NCBI GenBank assembly: GCA_035390885.1
Contig: DAOOUW010000005.1
Location: forward strand, 7,752-71,751
Reading direction: 5' to 3'
DNA length: 64,000 bases
Source of the DNA: JAOAFT01 sp035390885
Lineage (GTDB): Bacteria > Bacteroidota > Ignavibacteria > UBA10030
A program made the position numbers and the translations under genes. Each line of letters opens with the position of its first letter. The first letter of the stretch is position 1. The notes beneath the pieces are model-generated. The model was not told the DNA's origin and made no database searches. It saw only the letters and a program-made list of their open reading frames with translations. This document shows, in pieces, positions 24,613-33,378 of the stretch.

Positions 24613-25488
24613 TTACAGTCGTTGCTCGCGTAATCTGAAAAAATCAGCTAACGGTTTAATGTAAGGTTGATCAACATTGATCAGCACTTCATCGAGTCTG
24701 GACTTCAAGAAAAGAGTATGACGTTCTGCCGCTGCACGCTCGCGAAATTTTTGATAGATCAATCGAGAGCGCGGATCCATAGTATCGAGGAATCGAAATG
24801 CGCCTGTTTCTGCATCCCGTGCTCGAACGATACCAGCGTTTGGTAGAGCTCGTTCTCGTGGATCTTGCAAAACAATACCGATGAGGTCATGACGTTTGCC
24901 AACGATTCTAAGAGCAGCGTCGTATCCGCTATCAATAAAGTCGGAGATCAGGAAGACAATAGCGCGTTTCTTCTGCACGTGATTGAGATACTCGAGCGCG
25001 GTACCAATATTTGTTGCTGGTTCGGTTGGTTCAAAGGAAAGGAGCTCGCGAATAATGCGCAATGTGTGTCCACGACCTTTCCTTGGTGGAACATATTTTT
25101 CTATCCGATCGGTAAAGAGCAGAAGTCCAACTTTATCATTGTTCTTCATTGCAGAGAATGCAAGCACAGCGCTAATTTCTGCTGCAATGTCGCGTTTAAG
25201 ATTGAGATGTGAACCAAAGAATTGCGAACCGCTCATATCAACCATCAGAATGACTGTCAGCTCGCGTTCTTCTTCGAATACCTTTACAAAAGGGTGATTG
25301 AATCGTGCGGTAACGTTCCAGTCAATCGTGCGAATTTCATCGCCAAACTGATACTCGCGGACTTCTGTAAATTCCATTCCTCTGCCTTTGAAGACTGAGT
25401 GGTATTCGCCAGAGAAAACCTGATTTACAAGTCCTCGAGTACGAATTTCGAGCTGTCGTACTTTTTTTAGGAGTTCTTTTGCTTCCAT
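24613..25488 (-). CDS. DUF58 (VWA-like) protein of the MoxR/Bat operon
   Basis: A soluble 291-residue DUF58 protein. GRGMEFTEVREYQFGDEIRTIDWNVTAR is the DUF58 signature and a degenerate VWA fold follows with VDMSGS. It is the partner found next to MoxR ATPases. It lies six bases before the next gene and 36 bases after moxR, so it sits firmly in the operon. It probably acts as adaptor for MoxR-dependent remodelling. Confidence 0.92.
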   Translation of the reverse strand: MEAKELLKKVRQLEIRTRGLVNQVFSGEYHSVFKGRGMEFTEVREYQFGDEIRTIDWNVTARFNHPFVKVFEEERELTVILMVDMSGSQFFGSHLNLKRDIAAEISAVLAFSAMKNNDKVGLLLFTDRIEKYVPPRKGRGHTLRIIRELLSFEPTEPATNIGTALEYLNHVQKKRAIVFLISDFIDSGYDAALRIVGKRHDLIGIVLQDPRERALPNAGIVRARDAETGAFRFLDTMDPRSRLIYQKFRERAAAERHTLFLKSRLDEVLINVDQPYIKPLADFFRLREQRL

Positions 25489-25524
25489 ACGCTTCTGCGG
25501 TTTTGACGTTGTTGATGCACGCTT

Positions 25525-26508
25525 TTATGGCACTTCGATTGCGTTTAATATTTCCGAAACGATAGTCTCAGAAGTAATATCTTCCGCTTCTGCTTCGTAT
25601 GTTACTGCAATTCGATGCCTGAGAACATCGGGACAGAGGGCGCGAACATCTTCTGGAATAACATATCCGCGCCGTTTGATGAATGCATGAGCTTTTGCTG
25701 CAAGCGCTAAATTGATCGTTGCACGCGGAGAAGCGCCATAGTTAATGAGCGAGGAAAGTTTTTCTAACTTATACGCCTTTGGCTCGCGCGTGGCAAACAC
25801 GATGTCCAGAATGTATCTTTCGATTTTTTCATCGATATACACCTGTTGAACAGCGTTTCGCGCAGCAAGAATATCTTTTGTATGAATCACGGGCTTTACA
25901 GAAATGTCGTTGCCCTGAATGTTCTGACGCATAATAGCAAGTTCTTCTTCCCGCGACGGATATCCGATTTTTACCTTGAGCATAAACCTATCAACCTGCG
26001 CTTCAGGAAGTGGATAAGTGCCTTCCTGTTCAATTGGATTTTGCGTTGCAAGCACAAGGAACGGCTCTTCGAGCTTATAAGTTTCTTCGCCAATTGTTAC
26101 CTGTCGTTCCTGCATTGCTTCGAGCAGCGCGCTCTGAACCTTTGCAGGAGCGCGGTTGATTTCATCGGCAAGGATAAAGTTTGCAAAGATAGGTCCTTTC
26201 CGTGTAAAGAATTTTCCATCTTTTTGGTTGTAAATCATTGTTCCAACGAGATCGGCAGGCAAGAGGTCTGGCGTGAATTGAATTCGCTGAAACTTTGCCT
26301 GAATAGCGGAAGCAAGCGTTTTAATTGCGAGCGTTTTCGCAAGTCCTGGAACGCCCTCGAGCAAAATGTGGCCGTTACAAAGCAAGCCGATGAGGAGTCG
26401 TTCTACCATATTTTTTTGACCGACGATGACTTTACTTACTTCAGAAGTGAGCGAGTCGACGAATGCGCTTTCTTTTTGAATCATTTCATTGATTGATTTA
26501 ATATCCAC
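25525..26508 (-). CDS. MoxR family AAA+ ATPase
   Basis: First gene of the Bat operon. Walker A is GVPGLAKT, Walker B ILADEINR, sensor I LATQNPIEQEGTYPLPEAQ and the sensor II region GASPRATINLALAAKA. The length of 327 is normal for MoxR. It begins with GTG at 26508; an AAGGAG lies six bases upstream, which decides the start. MoxR ATPases act as chaperones for VWA-containing complexes, here most likely the DUF58 and Bat proteins. Confidence 0.95.
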   Translation of the reverse strand: MDIKSINEMIQKESAFVDSLTSEVSKVIVGQKNMVERLLIGLLCNGHILLEGVPGLAKTLAIKTLASAIQAKFQRIQFTPDLLPADLVGTMIYNQKDGKFFTRKGPIFANFILADEINRAPAKVQSALLEAMQERQVTIGEETYKLEEPFLVLATQNPIEQEGTYPLPEAQVDRFMLKVKIGYPSREEELAIMRQNIQGNDISVKPVIHTKDILAARNAVQQVYIDEKIERYILDIVFATREPKAYKLEKLSSLINYGASPRATINLALAAKAHAFIKRRGYVIPEDVRALCPDVLRHRIAVTYEAEAEDITSETIVSEILNAIEVP

Positions 26509-26740
26509 TGATTTCTCCTTATGTAAATTTTGAAACTTACAACCACATTGACTGACGAAGGTTGAATTCTATCAGTTCCCTGCCTTCAATAAATTTCGAG
26601 CCACTCAACAAATTCATTTCGAACTTGCATTGCGGCTCGCATTAAAAGCAATGATAAAGTAAGAAGAATTCGCTGTTGAATCAATGAAAGGCGAGAAACT
26701 TTAATTCCCAACGATGCCGTCAATTTGAGAAATGTGCATT

Positions 26741-26769
26741 TTGCATTTCACTGAATCCGTTCTTATATT
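26741..26769 (+). promoter_or_regulatory. Sigma70-like promoter before tRNA-Leu and tig-clpPX
   Basis: TTGCAT (26741-26746), a 17-base spacer, TATATT (26764-26769). The expected start of transcription, near 26775, coincides with the first base of the hairpin that follows. Confidence 0.65.
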
Positions 26770-26774
26770 GAAAC

Positions 26775-26817
26775 AGCCCATAGGCAGAGATTCTTAACTC
26801 TGAGTAATGGGCTTTTT
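26775..26817 (+). terminator. Promoter-proximal hairpin with T-run (attenuator or tiny RNA)
   Basis: AGCCCAT (26775-26781) pairs with ATGGGCT (26807-26813), with an inner CAGAG/CTCTG stem and TTTTT at 26813-26817. There is no rightward gene upstream within the gap, because moxR leaves leftward. This terminator-like element can therefore only act on transcripts begun at the promoter just before it. It could be a transcription attenuator for the tRNA-Leu and tig-clpPX unit or the end of a very short RNA. Confidence 0.6.
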
Positions 26818-26830
26818 CATCAGAGAAGTT

Positions 26831-26912
26831 GGGCACGTGGCGAAACTGGCAGACGCGCTAGCCTTAGGAGCTAGTGAGGCAACTCATGGGGGTTCAACTC
26901 CCCCCGTGCCCA
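26831..26912 (+). tRNA. tRNA-Leu (anticodon UAG)
   Basis: Acceptor arm GGGCACG/CGTGCCC with discriminator A, D arm, anticodon stem CTAGC/GCTAG around loop CTTAGGA (anticodon TAG), a long class II variable arm (TGAGGCAACTCA) and T arm GGGGGTTCAACTCCCCC. No CCA is encoded. It lies 49 bases upstream of tig. Confidence 0.96.
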
Positions 26913-26961
26913 CATTGCTTTGAGTAAGATTTTTCTAAACAATTATTGTAAGGAATAAAAC

Positions 26962-28260
26962 GTGGAAGTAGATATAAAAGAACTCTCAACTGTTTCCAAT
27001 GAAGTCGAAATTACTGCTACGGCTGAAGAACTAAAACCGCACTTCGATAAAGCGTATAATGATTATCGGAAGAAGATAGAAATTCGTGGTTTTCGGAAAG
27101 GTCATGCCCCTCTTGACCTAATAAAGAAATTGTATGGCGATTTAATTGAACATGATTCACTAGAAGATATTGCTGGGGAATTCTATCGTCAAACAGTCAA
27201 AGAAAAGGAACTTAAGCCCATCGGTGAACCTGAACTTGTGGATATGAACTATGAACCCGGAAAGGAATTTAAATTCAAAATCCGTTATGACGTTCGTCCA
27301 GCTATTACACTTCAAAATTATAAAGGCATTACAATTACAAAACCTGTTCACACAGTAACCGATGCTGAAGTTGAGGACGAAATTCTGCACCTACGACGTG
27401 AAAAAGCGACAATGGTTCCGGTCGATAAGGTTACTGATCCAGAGCATATTGTTACTGTTGATGTTCAAGAACTTGACGAGAGCGGCGCTCCAATTATCGG
27501 TAGAAAGGACACGAATATTCGACTATACCTTGCCGATGAACGCCTTTCGCCAGAATACAAAGAGCATTTGAAAGACGCTGTCGTTGGGGGAGTGTACCCT
27601 ATTAAGTTTGAACTCAATCGTGATGGACAGCCGTACGTCGAAGTAAATGAATTAACGGTAACGAAGATCGAGAAAGTTCAACTTCCAGAGCTTGATGATA
27701 AGTTTGCCGAAGAAATTTCCAATGGCGAATTTCATACTGTAGAAGAATTGCGTCAGGATGTGAAAAAGAAATTAGCAAATTACTGGAAAGAGCAAAGCGA
27801 ACGGCGTGTAAAGAATGATCTCATTAACGAGTTACTTCGCATTCATGATTTTCAGGCGCCAGAATCGCTGATTCGTTCAGTACTAAATCAGTTATTAGAA
27901 GAAATGAAGAACGAATATCCTGGCAAGAAATTGCCTGATGATTTCGATACAGAAGCATTCTATGAACGAAACAGAGCTTATGCAATTGCACAATCGAAAT
28001 GGGCTCTCCTGCGCGAAGAACTTCTCAAAGCAGAAAATATCACCGTAACCGATGAAGAGCTTGAGAAATATGCAGTGGTAGACGCTGAACGCATGAAAAT
28101 TCCAAAAGAACGCATCATTCAATACTATAAGTCATCAGAGCAAATTCTGGATAGGTTTATGGGAGAAAAGTTGATGAAAACCCTATTAGACTCTGCTGTG
28201 ATAAAAGAGGTACCAGAAGAGCAGTTAAAACCAGCTATTATTGAAGGAGATAAAAAATAG
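26962..28260 (+). CDS. tig: Trigger factor (ribosome-associated chaperone)
   Basis: 432 residues. The N-terminal ribosome-binding domain has the signature GFRKGHAP. It is followed by the FKBP-type PPIase segment (about 150-245) and the helical C-terminal cage. It begins with GTG at 26962, set by AAGGA seven bases upstream. It binds nascent chains at the ribosome exit tunnel. It stands directly before clpP and clpX, the conserved tig-clpP-clpX order. Confidence 0.96.
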   Translation: MEVDIKELSTVSNEVEITATAEELKPHFDKAYNDYRKKIEIRGFRKGHAPLDLIKKLYGDLIEHDSLEDIAGEFYRQTVKEKELKPIGEPELVDMNYEPGKEFKFKIRYDVRPAITLQNYKGITITKPVHTVTDAEVEDEILHLRREKATMVPVDKVTDPEHIVTVDVQELDESGAPIIGRKDTNIRLYLADERLSPEYKEHLKDAVVGGVYPIKFELNRDGQPYVEVNELTVTKIEKVQLPELDDKFAEEISNGEFHTVEELRQDVKKKLANYWKEQSERRVKNDLINELLRIHDFQAPESLIRSVLNQLLEEMKNEYPGKKLPDDFDTEAFYERNRAYAIAQSKWALLREELLKAENITVTDEELEKYAVVDAERMKIPKERIIQYYKSSEQILDRFMGEKLMKTLLDSAVIKEVPEEQLKPAIIEGDKK

Positions 28261-28261
28261 A

Positions 28262-28882
28262 ATGAAAACGCCAATCATTACAGATCAGTTAGTTCCAATC
28301 GTTGTTGAACAGACAGGACGAGGCGAACGCTCGTTCGATATTTTTTCGAGACTTTTGAAGGAACGAATTGTTTTTTTAGGACTTCCGATTGATGATACAA
28401 TCGCCAGTCTTGTTATTGCACAGCTTTTATTTCTTGAATCCGAGGATCCGGATAAGGATATTCACCTTTACATTAACAGTCCTGGTGGAAGTGTGTCTGC
28501 CGGACTTGCCATTTATGATACGATGCAGTATATTCGACCAGACGTATCGACCATCTGTATCGGAATGGCGGCAAGTATGGCGGCTGTTCTCTTAGCAGGC
28601 GGCGCAAAAGGAAAACGGACTGCATTGCCGAACTCAAAAATTATGATTCATCAACCTTGGGGCGGCGTGCAGGGAACAGCTTCGGATATCAGTATTCAAG
28701 CGGAAGAAATTTTGAAAACGAAGAAGAAGATCAACGAAATTCTGGCGTCCCATACTGGCAGATCGCTCGAACAGATTGAAAAAGATACTGATAGAGATTA
28801 CTATCTTTCAGCGAGCGAAGCAAAAGAGTATGGATTGATTGATAACGTTTTGATAAAACGAGCTTCTGAGACAAAGAAATAA
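28262..28882 (+). CDS. clpP: ATP-dependent Clp protease proteolytic subunit
   Basis: 206 residues from the ATG at 28262, one base after the tig stop; a longer frame from 28241 would overlap tig. Catalytic triad: Ser105 in GMAASMAA, His130 in MIHQPWGG, Asp179 in DRDYYLSA. It is the barrel-shaped serine peptidase that works with ClpX encoded next. GAAGGAG lies inside the end of tig, giving coupled translation. Confidence 0.96.
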   Translation: MKTPIITDQLVPIVVEQTGRGERSFDIFSRLLKERIVFLGLPIDDTIASLVIAQLLFLESEDPDKDIHLYINSPGGSVSAGLAIYDTMQYIRPDVSTICIGMAASMAAVLLAGGAKGKRTALPNSKIMIHQPWGGVQGTASDISIQAEEILKTKKKINEILASHTGRSLEQIEKDTDRDYYLSASEAKEYGLIDNVLIKRASETKK

Positions 28883-28907
28883 TTGACTGAACGACAGGAG
28901 AAAAACA

Positions 28908-30167
28908 ATGAGCCAGAGAACGCGTTCATCAGATAAAATTGCATGCTCCTTCTGTGGGCGTACGCCTGAAGAAGTCAATAGTATCATCGCCGGACCGGAT
29001 GTGTACATTTGCGACCTTTGCGTAGCCAGTTCCGTTGAGATTATTAAAAACAATATGGCTGCGATCAATGCGCGAAAACTTGGCGTGCGGCGTGCTCTAA
29101 CGCCTGTAGATATTAAGAATGCTCTCGATGAATTTGTGATCGGACAGGAATTTGCAAAGCGTACGCTGTCTGTGGCAGTCTATAATCACTACAAGCGCAT
29201 CGAGAACAACGAAATGATGGCGTCGCTCGATGACGTTGAAATTGAAAAGAGCAATATTTTGCTCATTGGTCCAACAGGCACGGGAAAAACTTTGCTTGCC
29301 CAAACGCTCGCGAAAATTCTCGATGTGCCGTTTGCCATCGCCGATGCAACAACATTGACAGAAGCGGGATATGTTGGCGACGATGTCGAAACGATTCTTG
29401 TTTACCTTCTTCAAAACGCCGACTACAACGTCGAGAAAGCTGAGCGTGGTATTGTGTACATCGATGAGATCGATAAAATTGCACGCAAGAGCGATAGTGC
29501 TTCTATTACACGAGATGTTTCTGGCGAAGGAGTTCAGCAGGCTCTTCTAAAAATTCTGGAAGGCACCATCGCCGGCGTTCCGCCAAAAGGCGGAAGAAAA
29601 CATCCAGAGCAAAGTCTTATTAGCATCAACACAAAAAATATATTGTTTATATGCGGTGGAGCATTCGATGGCTTGGAGCGAATTATTGAACATCGCATCA
29701 GTCAAAATCCAATGGGCTTTGGAGCGGATGTACACGGGAAGAAGAATAAGTCGCGTGAAAAGCTGTTCACGCAGGTTGAACCTGACGATTTGCTGAAGTT
29801 TGGTCTTATCCCGGAATTTGTTGGACGTCTTCCAGTCGTTGCCACGCTCGATCCTCTTGATGATACAGCGTTGCTCAATATTTTGACACAGCCGCGCAAT
29901 GCTATTGTTAAGCAATATCAAAAGCTCTTTGCGCTGGAAGGCGTTGAATTGGAATTTGAAGAAACGGCTCTCAAAATGGTTGTTGATAAAGCAATGGAGC
30001 GAGGAACAGGCGCGAGAGCTCTCCGGTCGATTATTGAGTCAGTAATGCTCGATGTAATGTACAGCCTCCCTTCGCGTAACAATGTATCGAAGTGCATTAT
30101 CACGAAAGATACCATTGCCAAAGCGAAGGAACCGATTTTCCTCTACGAGGAACGAAAATCTGCATAG
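28908..30167 (+). CDS. clpX: ClpX unfoldase ATPase subunit
   Basis: N-terminal C4 zinc finger (CSFCGRTP and CDLC), Walker A GPTGTGKT, Walker B VYIDEIDKI, pore loop GYVGDD and the AAA+ C-terminal domain with GTGARALRS. The length of 419 is normal. It recognises tagged substrates and feeds ClpP. It follows clpP by 25 bases with an AGGAGAAA site. Confidence 0.97.
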   Translation: MSQRTRSSDKIACSFCGRTPEEVNSIIAGPDVYICDLCVASSVEIIKNNMAAINARKLGVRRALTPVDIKNALDEFVIGQEFAKRTLSVAVYNHYKRIENNEMMASLDDVEIEKSNILLIGPTGTGKTLLAQTLAKILDVPFAIADATTLTEAGYVGDDVETILVYLLQNADYNVEKAERGIVYIDEIDKIARKSDSASITRDVSGEGVQQALLKILEGTIAGVPPKGGRKHPEQSLISINTKNILFICGGAFDGLERIIEHRISQNPMGFGADVHGKKNKSREKLFTQVEPDDLLKFGLIPEFVGRLPVVATLDPLDDTALLNILTQPRNAIVKQYQKLFALEGVELEFEETALKMVVDKAMERGTGARALRSIIESVMLDVMYSLPSRNNVSKCIITKDTIAKAKEPIFLYEERKSA

Positions 30168-30207
30168 CAGTAAATCATTCTTGATTGTATTCTCACGTGA
30201 AATGATC

Positions 30208-30231
30208 AACCCACAGGTTCACCTGTGGGTT
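30208..30231. repeat. P3 hairpin (ACCCACAGGT/ACCTGTGGGT)
   Basis: A nearly blunt palindrome: 11-base-pair stem with a two-base TC loop, 40 bases after clpX. Same design as the elements at 10419 and 30397 but with CAG/CTG in place of CGG/CCG, a compensated change on both arms. Confidence 0.8.
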
Positions 30232-30262
30232 GTAACTCACAGAAGTATTTGCCTGAACTTTT

Positions 30263-30380
30263 ATCCCAATTTATGCATTAGAAATCTTTGAAGGTTGTTG
30301 CCTCGATACGCCTTACGGTTACTCGGCAACCGATTCCCTCACGATGGCTGAGGTGGATGCCAATCCGTATCGAAGCCACC
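30263..30380 (-). repeat. P1 twin-hairpin repeat, copy C (inverted)
   Basis: Reads as P1 on the minus strand: GGTGGCTTCGATACGG, GGTTGCCGAGTAACCGTAAGG, then the CTAATGCATAAATTGGG tail on the left. It lies in the convergent gap between clpX and the porQ-like gene, flanked on both sides by P3 hairpins. The gap 30168-30472 contains nothing else. Confidence 0.85.
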
Positions 30381-30396
30381 GCAAAGCATCCTGTAA

Positions 30397-30416
30397 CCCA
30401 CGGGTTCACCCGTGGG
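30397..30416. repeat. P3 hairpin (CCCACGGGTTCACCCGTGGG)
   Basis: Perfect palindrome with a nine-base-pair stem and TC loop, immediately right of P1 copy C and 56 bases from the end of the porQ-like gene. Confidence 0.82.
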
Positions 30417-30472
30417 AAGGACTTGCATGAGAAAAATGGGAGAACAATCTTTTGGATTGTAAGATGCTTAGC

Positions 30473-31411
30473 CTATCGGAACAATATCCCAACCGTTACG
30501 TGGTGCAGCCCGCCAATGCTTCCGTAAGAATTGTAAGCGTAATCGATAACGTAATCTTTGATAGTGAGTCCACCGCCAAACGCAAAGCCTGCAAATTCAG
30601 TTTTAGAAATCAAGCGAAGGTCTTTCCGTTGTTCATTGTTGTAGCCTGCGCGAAGTCGTAGCGACTGACTCATATGAAATTCAACTCCAAAGGTGAATGA
30701 GTCGAAGCGGTTAAGAAAATTATCGGTAGATTCGTTGAGACTATGGAAAGTGAAATTGATATCCGCAGGCAAATGCTCGGGTTGGAGTGTAAGTCCAATA
30801 GAAACATCGGTCGGGAGAGACTCGTTTGTGCCGTTGTAATTTGACAGTTGCTTTCCGAGGTGGAGAACGCTTGCCCCAAGAGTCAAATTCTTCGAAGGAA
30901 TGGAGTATGTAATGCCGCATCCAGCGGAAAGCGCAGACGAGGAATACTCCGCAATGGATGAGTGAATGTATTCAATGTTTACACCGGCAGTAAAATTTTC
31001 AGCGAATGTTCTTCCTGCTCCAGCGACAATTGCAATGTCTGATGCGCCAAATGTTCCAACAACATAATCTGAAGCGTCAGTTCTATCGAATGAACCGTAG
31101 TTGAAATAAAGAACCCCAATGCCAACCGTTCCAATTGTTTCAACAGGTCTAGCGTATGTGGCGCTCCCAGAGTAAATTCCAGCAAGATGCTTGAAGTAGC
31201 CAACGGAAAGCTGAGGATAAGGGATGGTAACTAACGATGCAGGATTATAGAAAAGTACGTTCGGATCACTACTCGTTGTAATGTAACTGCCGTTCAGCGC
31301 TGCTGCACGCGCCCCAACATCGGTGCGAAGAAAATCATACACAGCATTTTGTGAGAATGAATACGAATAGAATCCTGCTATGCAAAGGAGTAAATACAAA
31401 AACTTTTTCAT
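30473..31411 (-). CDS. PorQ/PorV-like outer-membrane beta-barrel protein (T9SS associated)
   Basis: Signal peptide (MKKFLYLLLCIAGFYSYSFSQ), then the PorQ/PorV family opening YDFLRTDVGARAAALNGSY followed by NVLFYNPASLV and amphipathic beta strands to an aromatic C-terminus (TVGILFR), as expected for an outer-membrane barrel. PorV and PorQ proteins belong to the type IX secretion apparatus, which fits the T9SS tails encoded elsewhere in this window. PorQ is the closer fit by its start, but PorV-like relatives are numerous in this phylum. Confidence 0.8.
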   Translation of the reverse strand: MKKFLYLLLCIAGFYSYSFSQNAVYDFLRTDVGARAAALNGSYITTSSDPNVLFYNPASLVTIPYPQLSVGYFKHLAGIYSGSATYARPVETIGTVGIGVLYFNYGSFDRTDASDYVVGTFGASDIAIVAGAGRTFAENFTAGVNIEYIHSSIAEYSSSALSAGCGITYSIPSKNLTLGASVLHLGKQLSNYNGTNESLPTDVSIGLTLQPEHLPADINFTFHSLNESTDNFLNRFDSFTFGVEFHMSQSLRLRAGYNNEQRKDLRLISKTEFAGFAFGGGLTIKDYVIDYAYNSYGSIGGLHHVTVGILFR

Positions 31412-31512
31412 ACAGCTTCAAAATATCGAATATGTTTTTGAAGTGCAATAATTTCTTTGTGGGAAGGAATGAAATTCAAAAAAAATTGTTACATTAGGAA
31501 AAAGGATTACCT

Positions 31513-32601
31513 ATGAAATTGCAACGAGAGATCATTCAACAAGCGCCGAAAGTATTGCTCCATGACCACCTTGACGGCGGCGTTCGACCTCAAACAATTA
31601 TCGAGTTAGCAAAGGATGTCCACTATACAAAACTACCGACCACCGATCCTGGCGAGCTTGCTGAGTGGTTCCATCGTGGGGCAAAGCGTGGAAGTCTGCC
31701 GTTATTCCTCGAAGGATTCGAACATACCTGTGCAGCGCTGCAGACGGAAGAGGCGCTCGAACGCGTTGCGTATGAGATGTTAGAAGATATGAAGAAGGAC
31801 GGCGTTGTCTATGTCGAAACTCGGTTTGCGCCAATTCTCCATACAACAAAAGGACTCGATCGCCCTAAAGTCGTGATGTCGGTGTTAAAAGGATTAGAAC
31901 AGGGAAGAAAAGATTTTGGCGTGCAGTATGGAGTAATTCTTTGTGCGATGCGAAATATGGAACCTGCTCTATCGCAGGAAATTGCAGAGCTTGCAGTTGA
32001 TTTTAGACAGCGCGGAGTTGTTGGTTTTGACCTCGCGGGCGAAGAAGGCGGCTATCCGCCGAAGAAACATATCGATGCGTTTGAATACATTCAGCGTGAA
32101 AATTTTAATATTACCATTCACGCCGGCGAAGCGTTTGGAAAAGAATCAATCTGGCAGGCGATTCAATGGTGCGGCGCTCATCGTATTGGACATGCAACTC
32201 GCTTAATCGAAGATATTAACGTGAAAGAAGGCGAGGTGGTGAGTATGGGAACCCTTGCGCAATACGTGCTCGACAAACGCATTCCTCTTGAAATTTGTCT
32301 CACGAGTAATGTTCACACCGGCGCAGTGCCAAGCATCGAAGAGCATCCATTCGGAATATACTATCAGCAGAAATTCAGAGTAACATTGAACACAGACGAC
32401 CGACTGATGAGCGATATAACGCTCACCGATGAATACCTCCGAGCTGCAGAAGTCTTTGACCTGGATCTCGACGATCTCGAAAAAATAACAATCAATGCTA
32501 TGAAGAGCGCATTTATGCCGTACAATGAACGCATCGCAATTATTTACAATGTGCTGAAACCTGGTTATGCAAAAGTAAGAGAGGGATTAAATACAGTTTA
32601 G
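31513..32601 (+). CDS. add: Adenosine deaminase
   Basis: A 362-residue TIM-barrel metallohydrolase. Zinc and catalytic residues: LLHDHLDGG (HxH), ITIHAGEAFG (His, Glu), RIGHATR (His) and LNTDDRLMS (Asp pair). It converts adenosine to inosine in purine salvage. An AGGAAAAAGGA ribosome binding site precedes the ATG. It is transcribed divergently from the porQ-like gene across a 101-base gap. Confidence 0.93.
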   Translation: MKLQREIIQQAPKVLLHDHLDGGVRPQTIIELAKDVHYTKLPTTDPGELAEWFHRGAKRGSLPLFLEGFEHTCAALQTEEALERVAYEMLEDMKKDGVVYVETRFAPILHTTKGLDRPKVVMSVLKGLEQGRKDFGVQYGVILCAMRNMEPALSQEIAELAVDFRQRGVVGFDLAGEEGGYPPKKHIDAFEYIQRENFNITIHAGEAFGKESIWQAIQWCGAHRIGHATRLIEDINVKEGEVVSMGTLAQYVLDKRIPLEICLTSNVHTGAVPSIEEHPFGIYYQQKFRVTLNTDDRLMSDITLTDEYLRAAEVFDLDLDDLEKITINAMKSAFMPYNERIAIIYNVLKPGYAKVREGLNTV

Positions 32602-32730
32602 CGCTCGGCGCTTTGTACAAGAATTGAAACAAGGGAAATTCAAATGTATATTTCAATCAACAAAAAAAGGGAATAAGACATGCACAACATTTTTGCAGTT
32701 ATTGTAATGTTATTGATAGGAGGTAATACT

Positions 32731-33354
32731 ATGGATATAAATTATATTCACTGGCTTGGTCATTCATCGTTTCGGATTGAAGACAGCACGGTTCAGATAT
32801 ACATTGATCCGTGGAAGCTAGCAGCATCGGCGCCGAAGGCGGATATTATTTTTATTACTCACGGTCACTATGACCATTTTTCGAAAGATGATATCGCCAT
32901 GATTCAGAAACCCTCGACAATAATTGTAGCTCCATCTGATGTAGCGGCGCAGGTGAAAGGAAACGTTGTTGCGGTAGAGCCTGGAAAAGACTACGTTGTT
33001 GGTAAATTAAAAGTTCACACAGTACCAGCATACAACATCAACAAGAATTTCCATCCGAAAGCAAATCGTTGGGTTGGATATGTCATTACGCTGACGAGCG
33101 GACAGAAGATTTACCATGCCGGCGATACCGATGCAATTCCTGAGATGAAATCCCTTGTTGTTGATGTCGCGTTGATGCCGTGCGGCGGCACATACACAAT
33201 GACTGCAGAGGAAATGGCACAAGCGGCAAATTCGTTCATGCCAAAAGTACTCATTCCGATGCACTATGGCGATGTTGTTGGTTCAAATATAAATGCAGAA
33301 ACAGTGAAGAAGATTTTCAAAGGAACAACAGTAATTAAAGCAGTGGAAAAGTAA
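32731..33354 (+). CDS. Metallo-beta-lactamase-fold hydrolase (UlaG-like)
   Basis: Start chosen at the ATG at 32731 because AGGAGGT ends seven bases before it; an upstream ATG at 32680 would add a hydrophobic stretch with a weaker AAGGG site. The fold signature is ITHGHYDHF, with an early WLGHSSFRI and YIDPW, later HAGDT and a closing IPMHYGD. This group of small zinc hydrolases is often annotated as a UPF0173-type metal-dependent hydrolase. The substrate is unknown. Confidence 0.9.
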   Translation: MDINYIHWLGHSSFRIEDSTVQIYIDPWKLAASAPKADIIFITHGHYDHFSKDDIAMIQKPSTIIVAPSDVAAQVKGNVVAVEPGKDYVVGKLKVHTVPAYNINKNFHPKANRWVGYVITLTSGQKIYHAGDTDAIPEMKSLVVDVALMPCGGTYTMTAEEMAQAANSFMPKVLIPMHYGDVVGSNINAETVKKIFKGTTVIKAVEK

Positions 33355-33378
33355 ATTCTGGAAATCAGCAATGTCGTT

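Larger units (their letters stand above)
26509..26830. other. Divergent intergenic region between the Bat operon and tRNA-Leu/tig
   Basis: 322 bases with no gene. The right half holds a strong sigma70-like promoter (26741-26769) followed at once by a hairpin and T-run (26775-26817). The left half presumably holds the moxR promoter, but I cannot place it. No P1 repeat is present. Confidence 0.7.
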
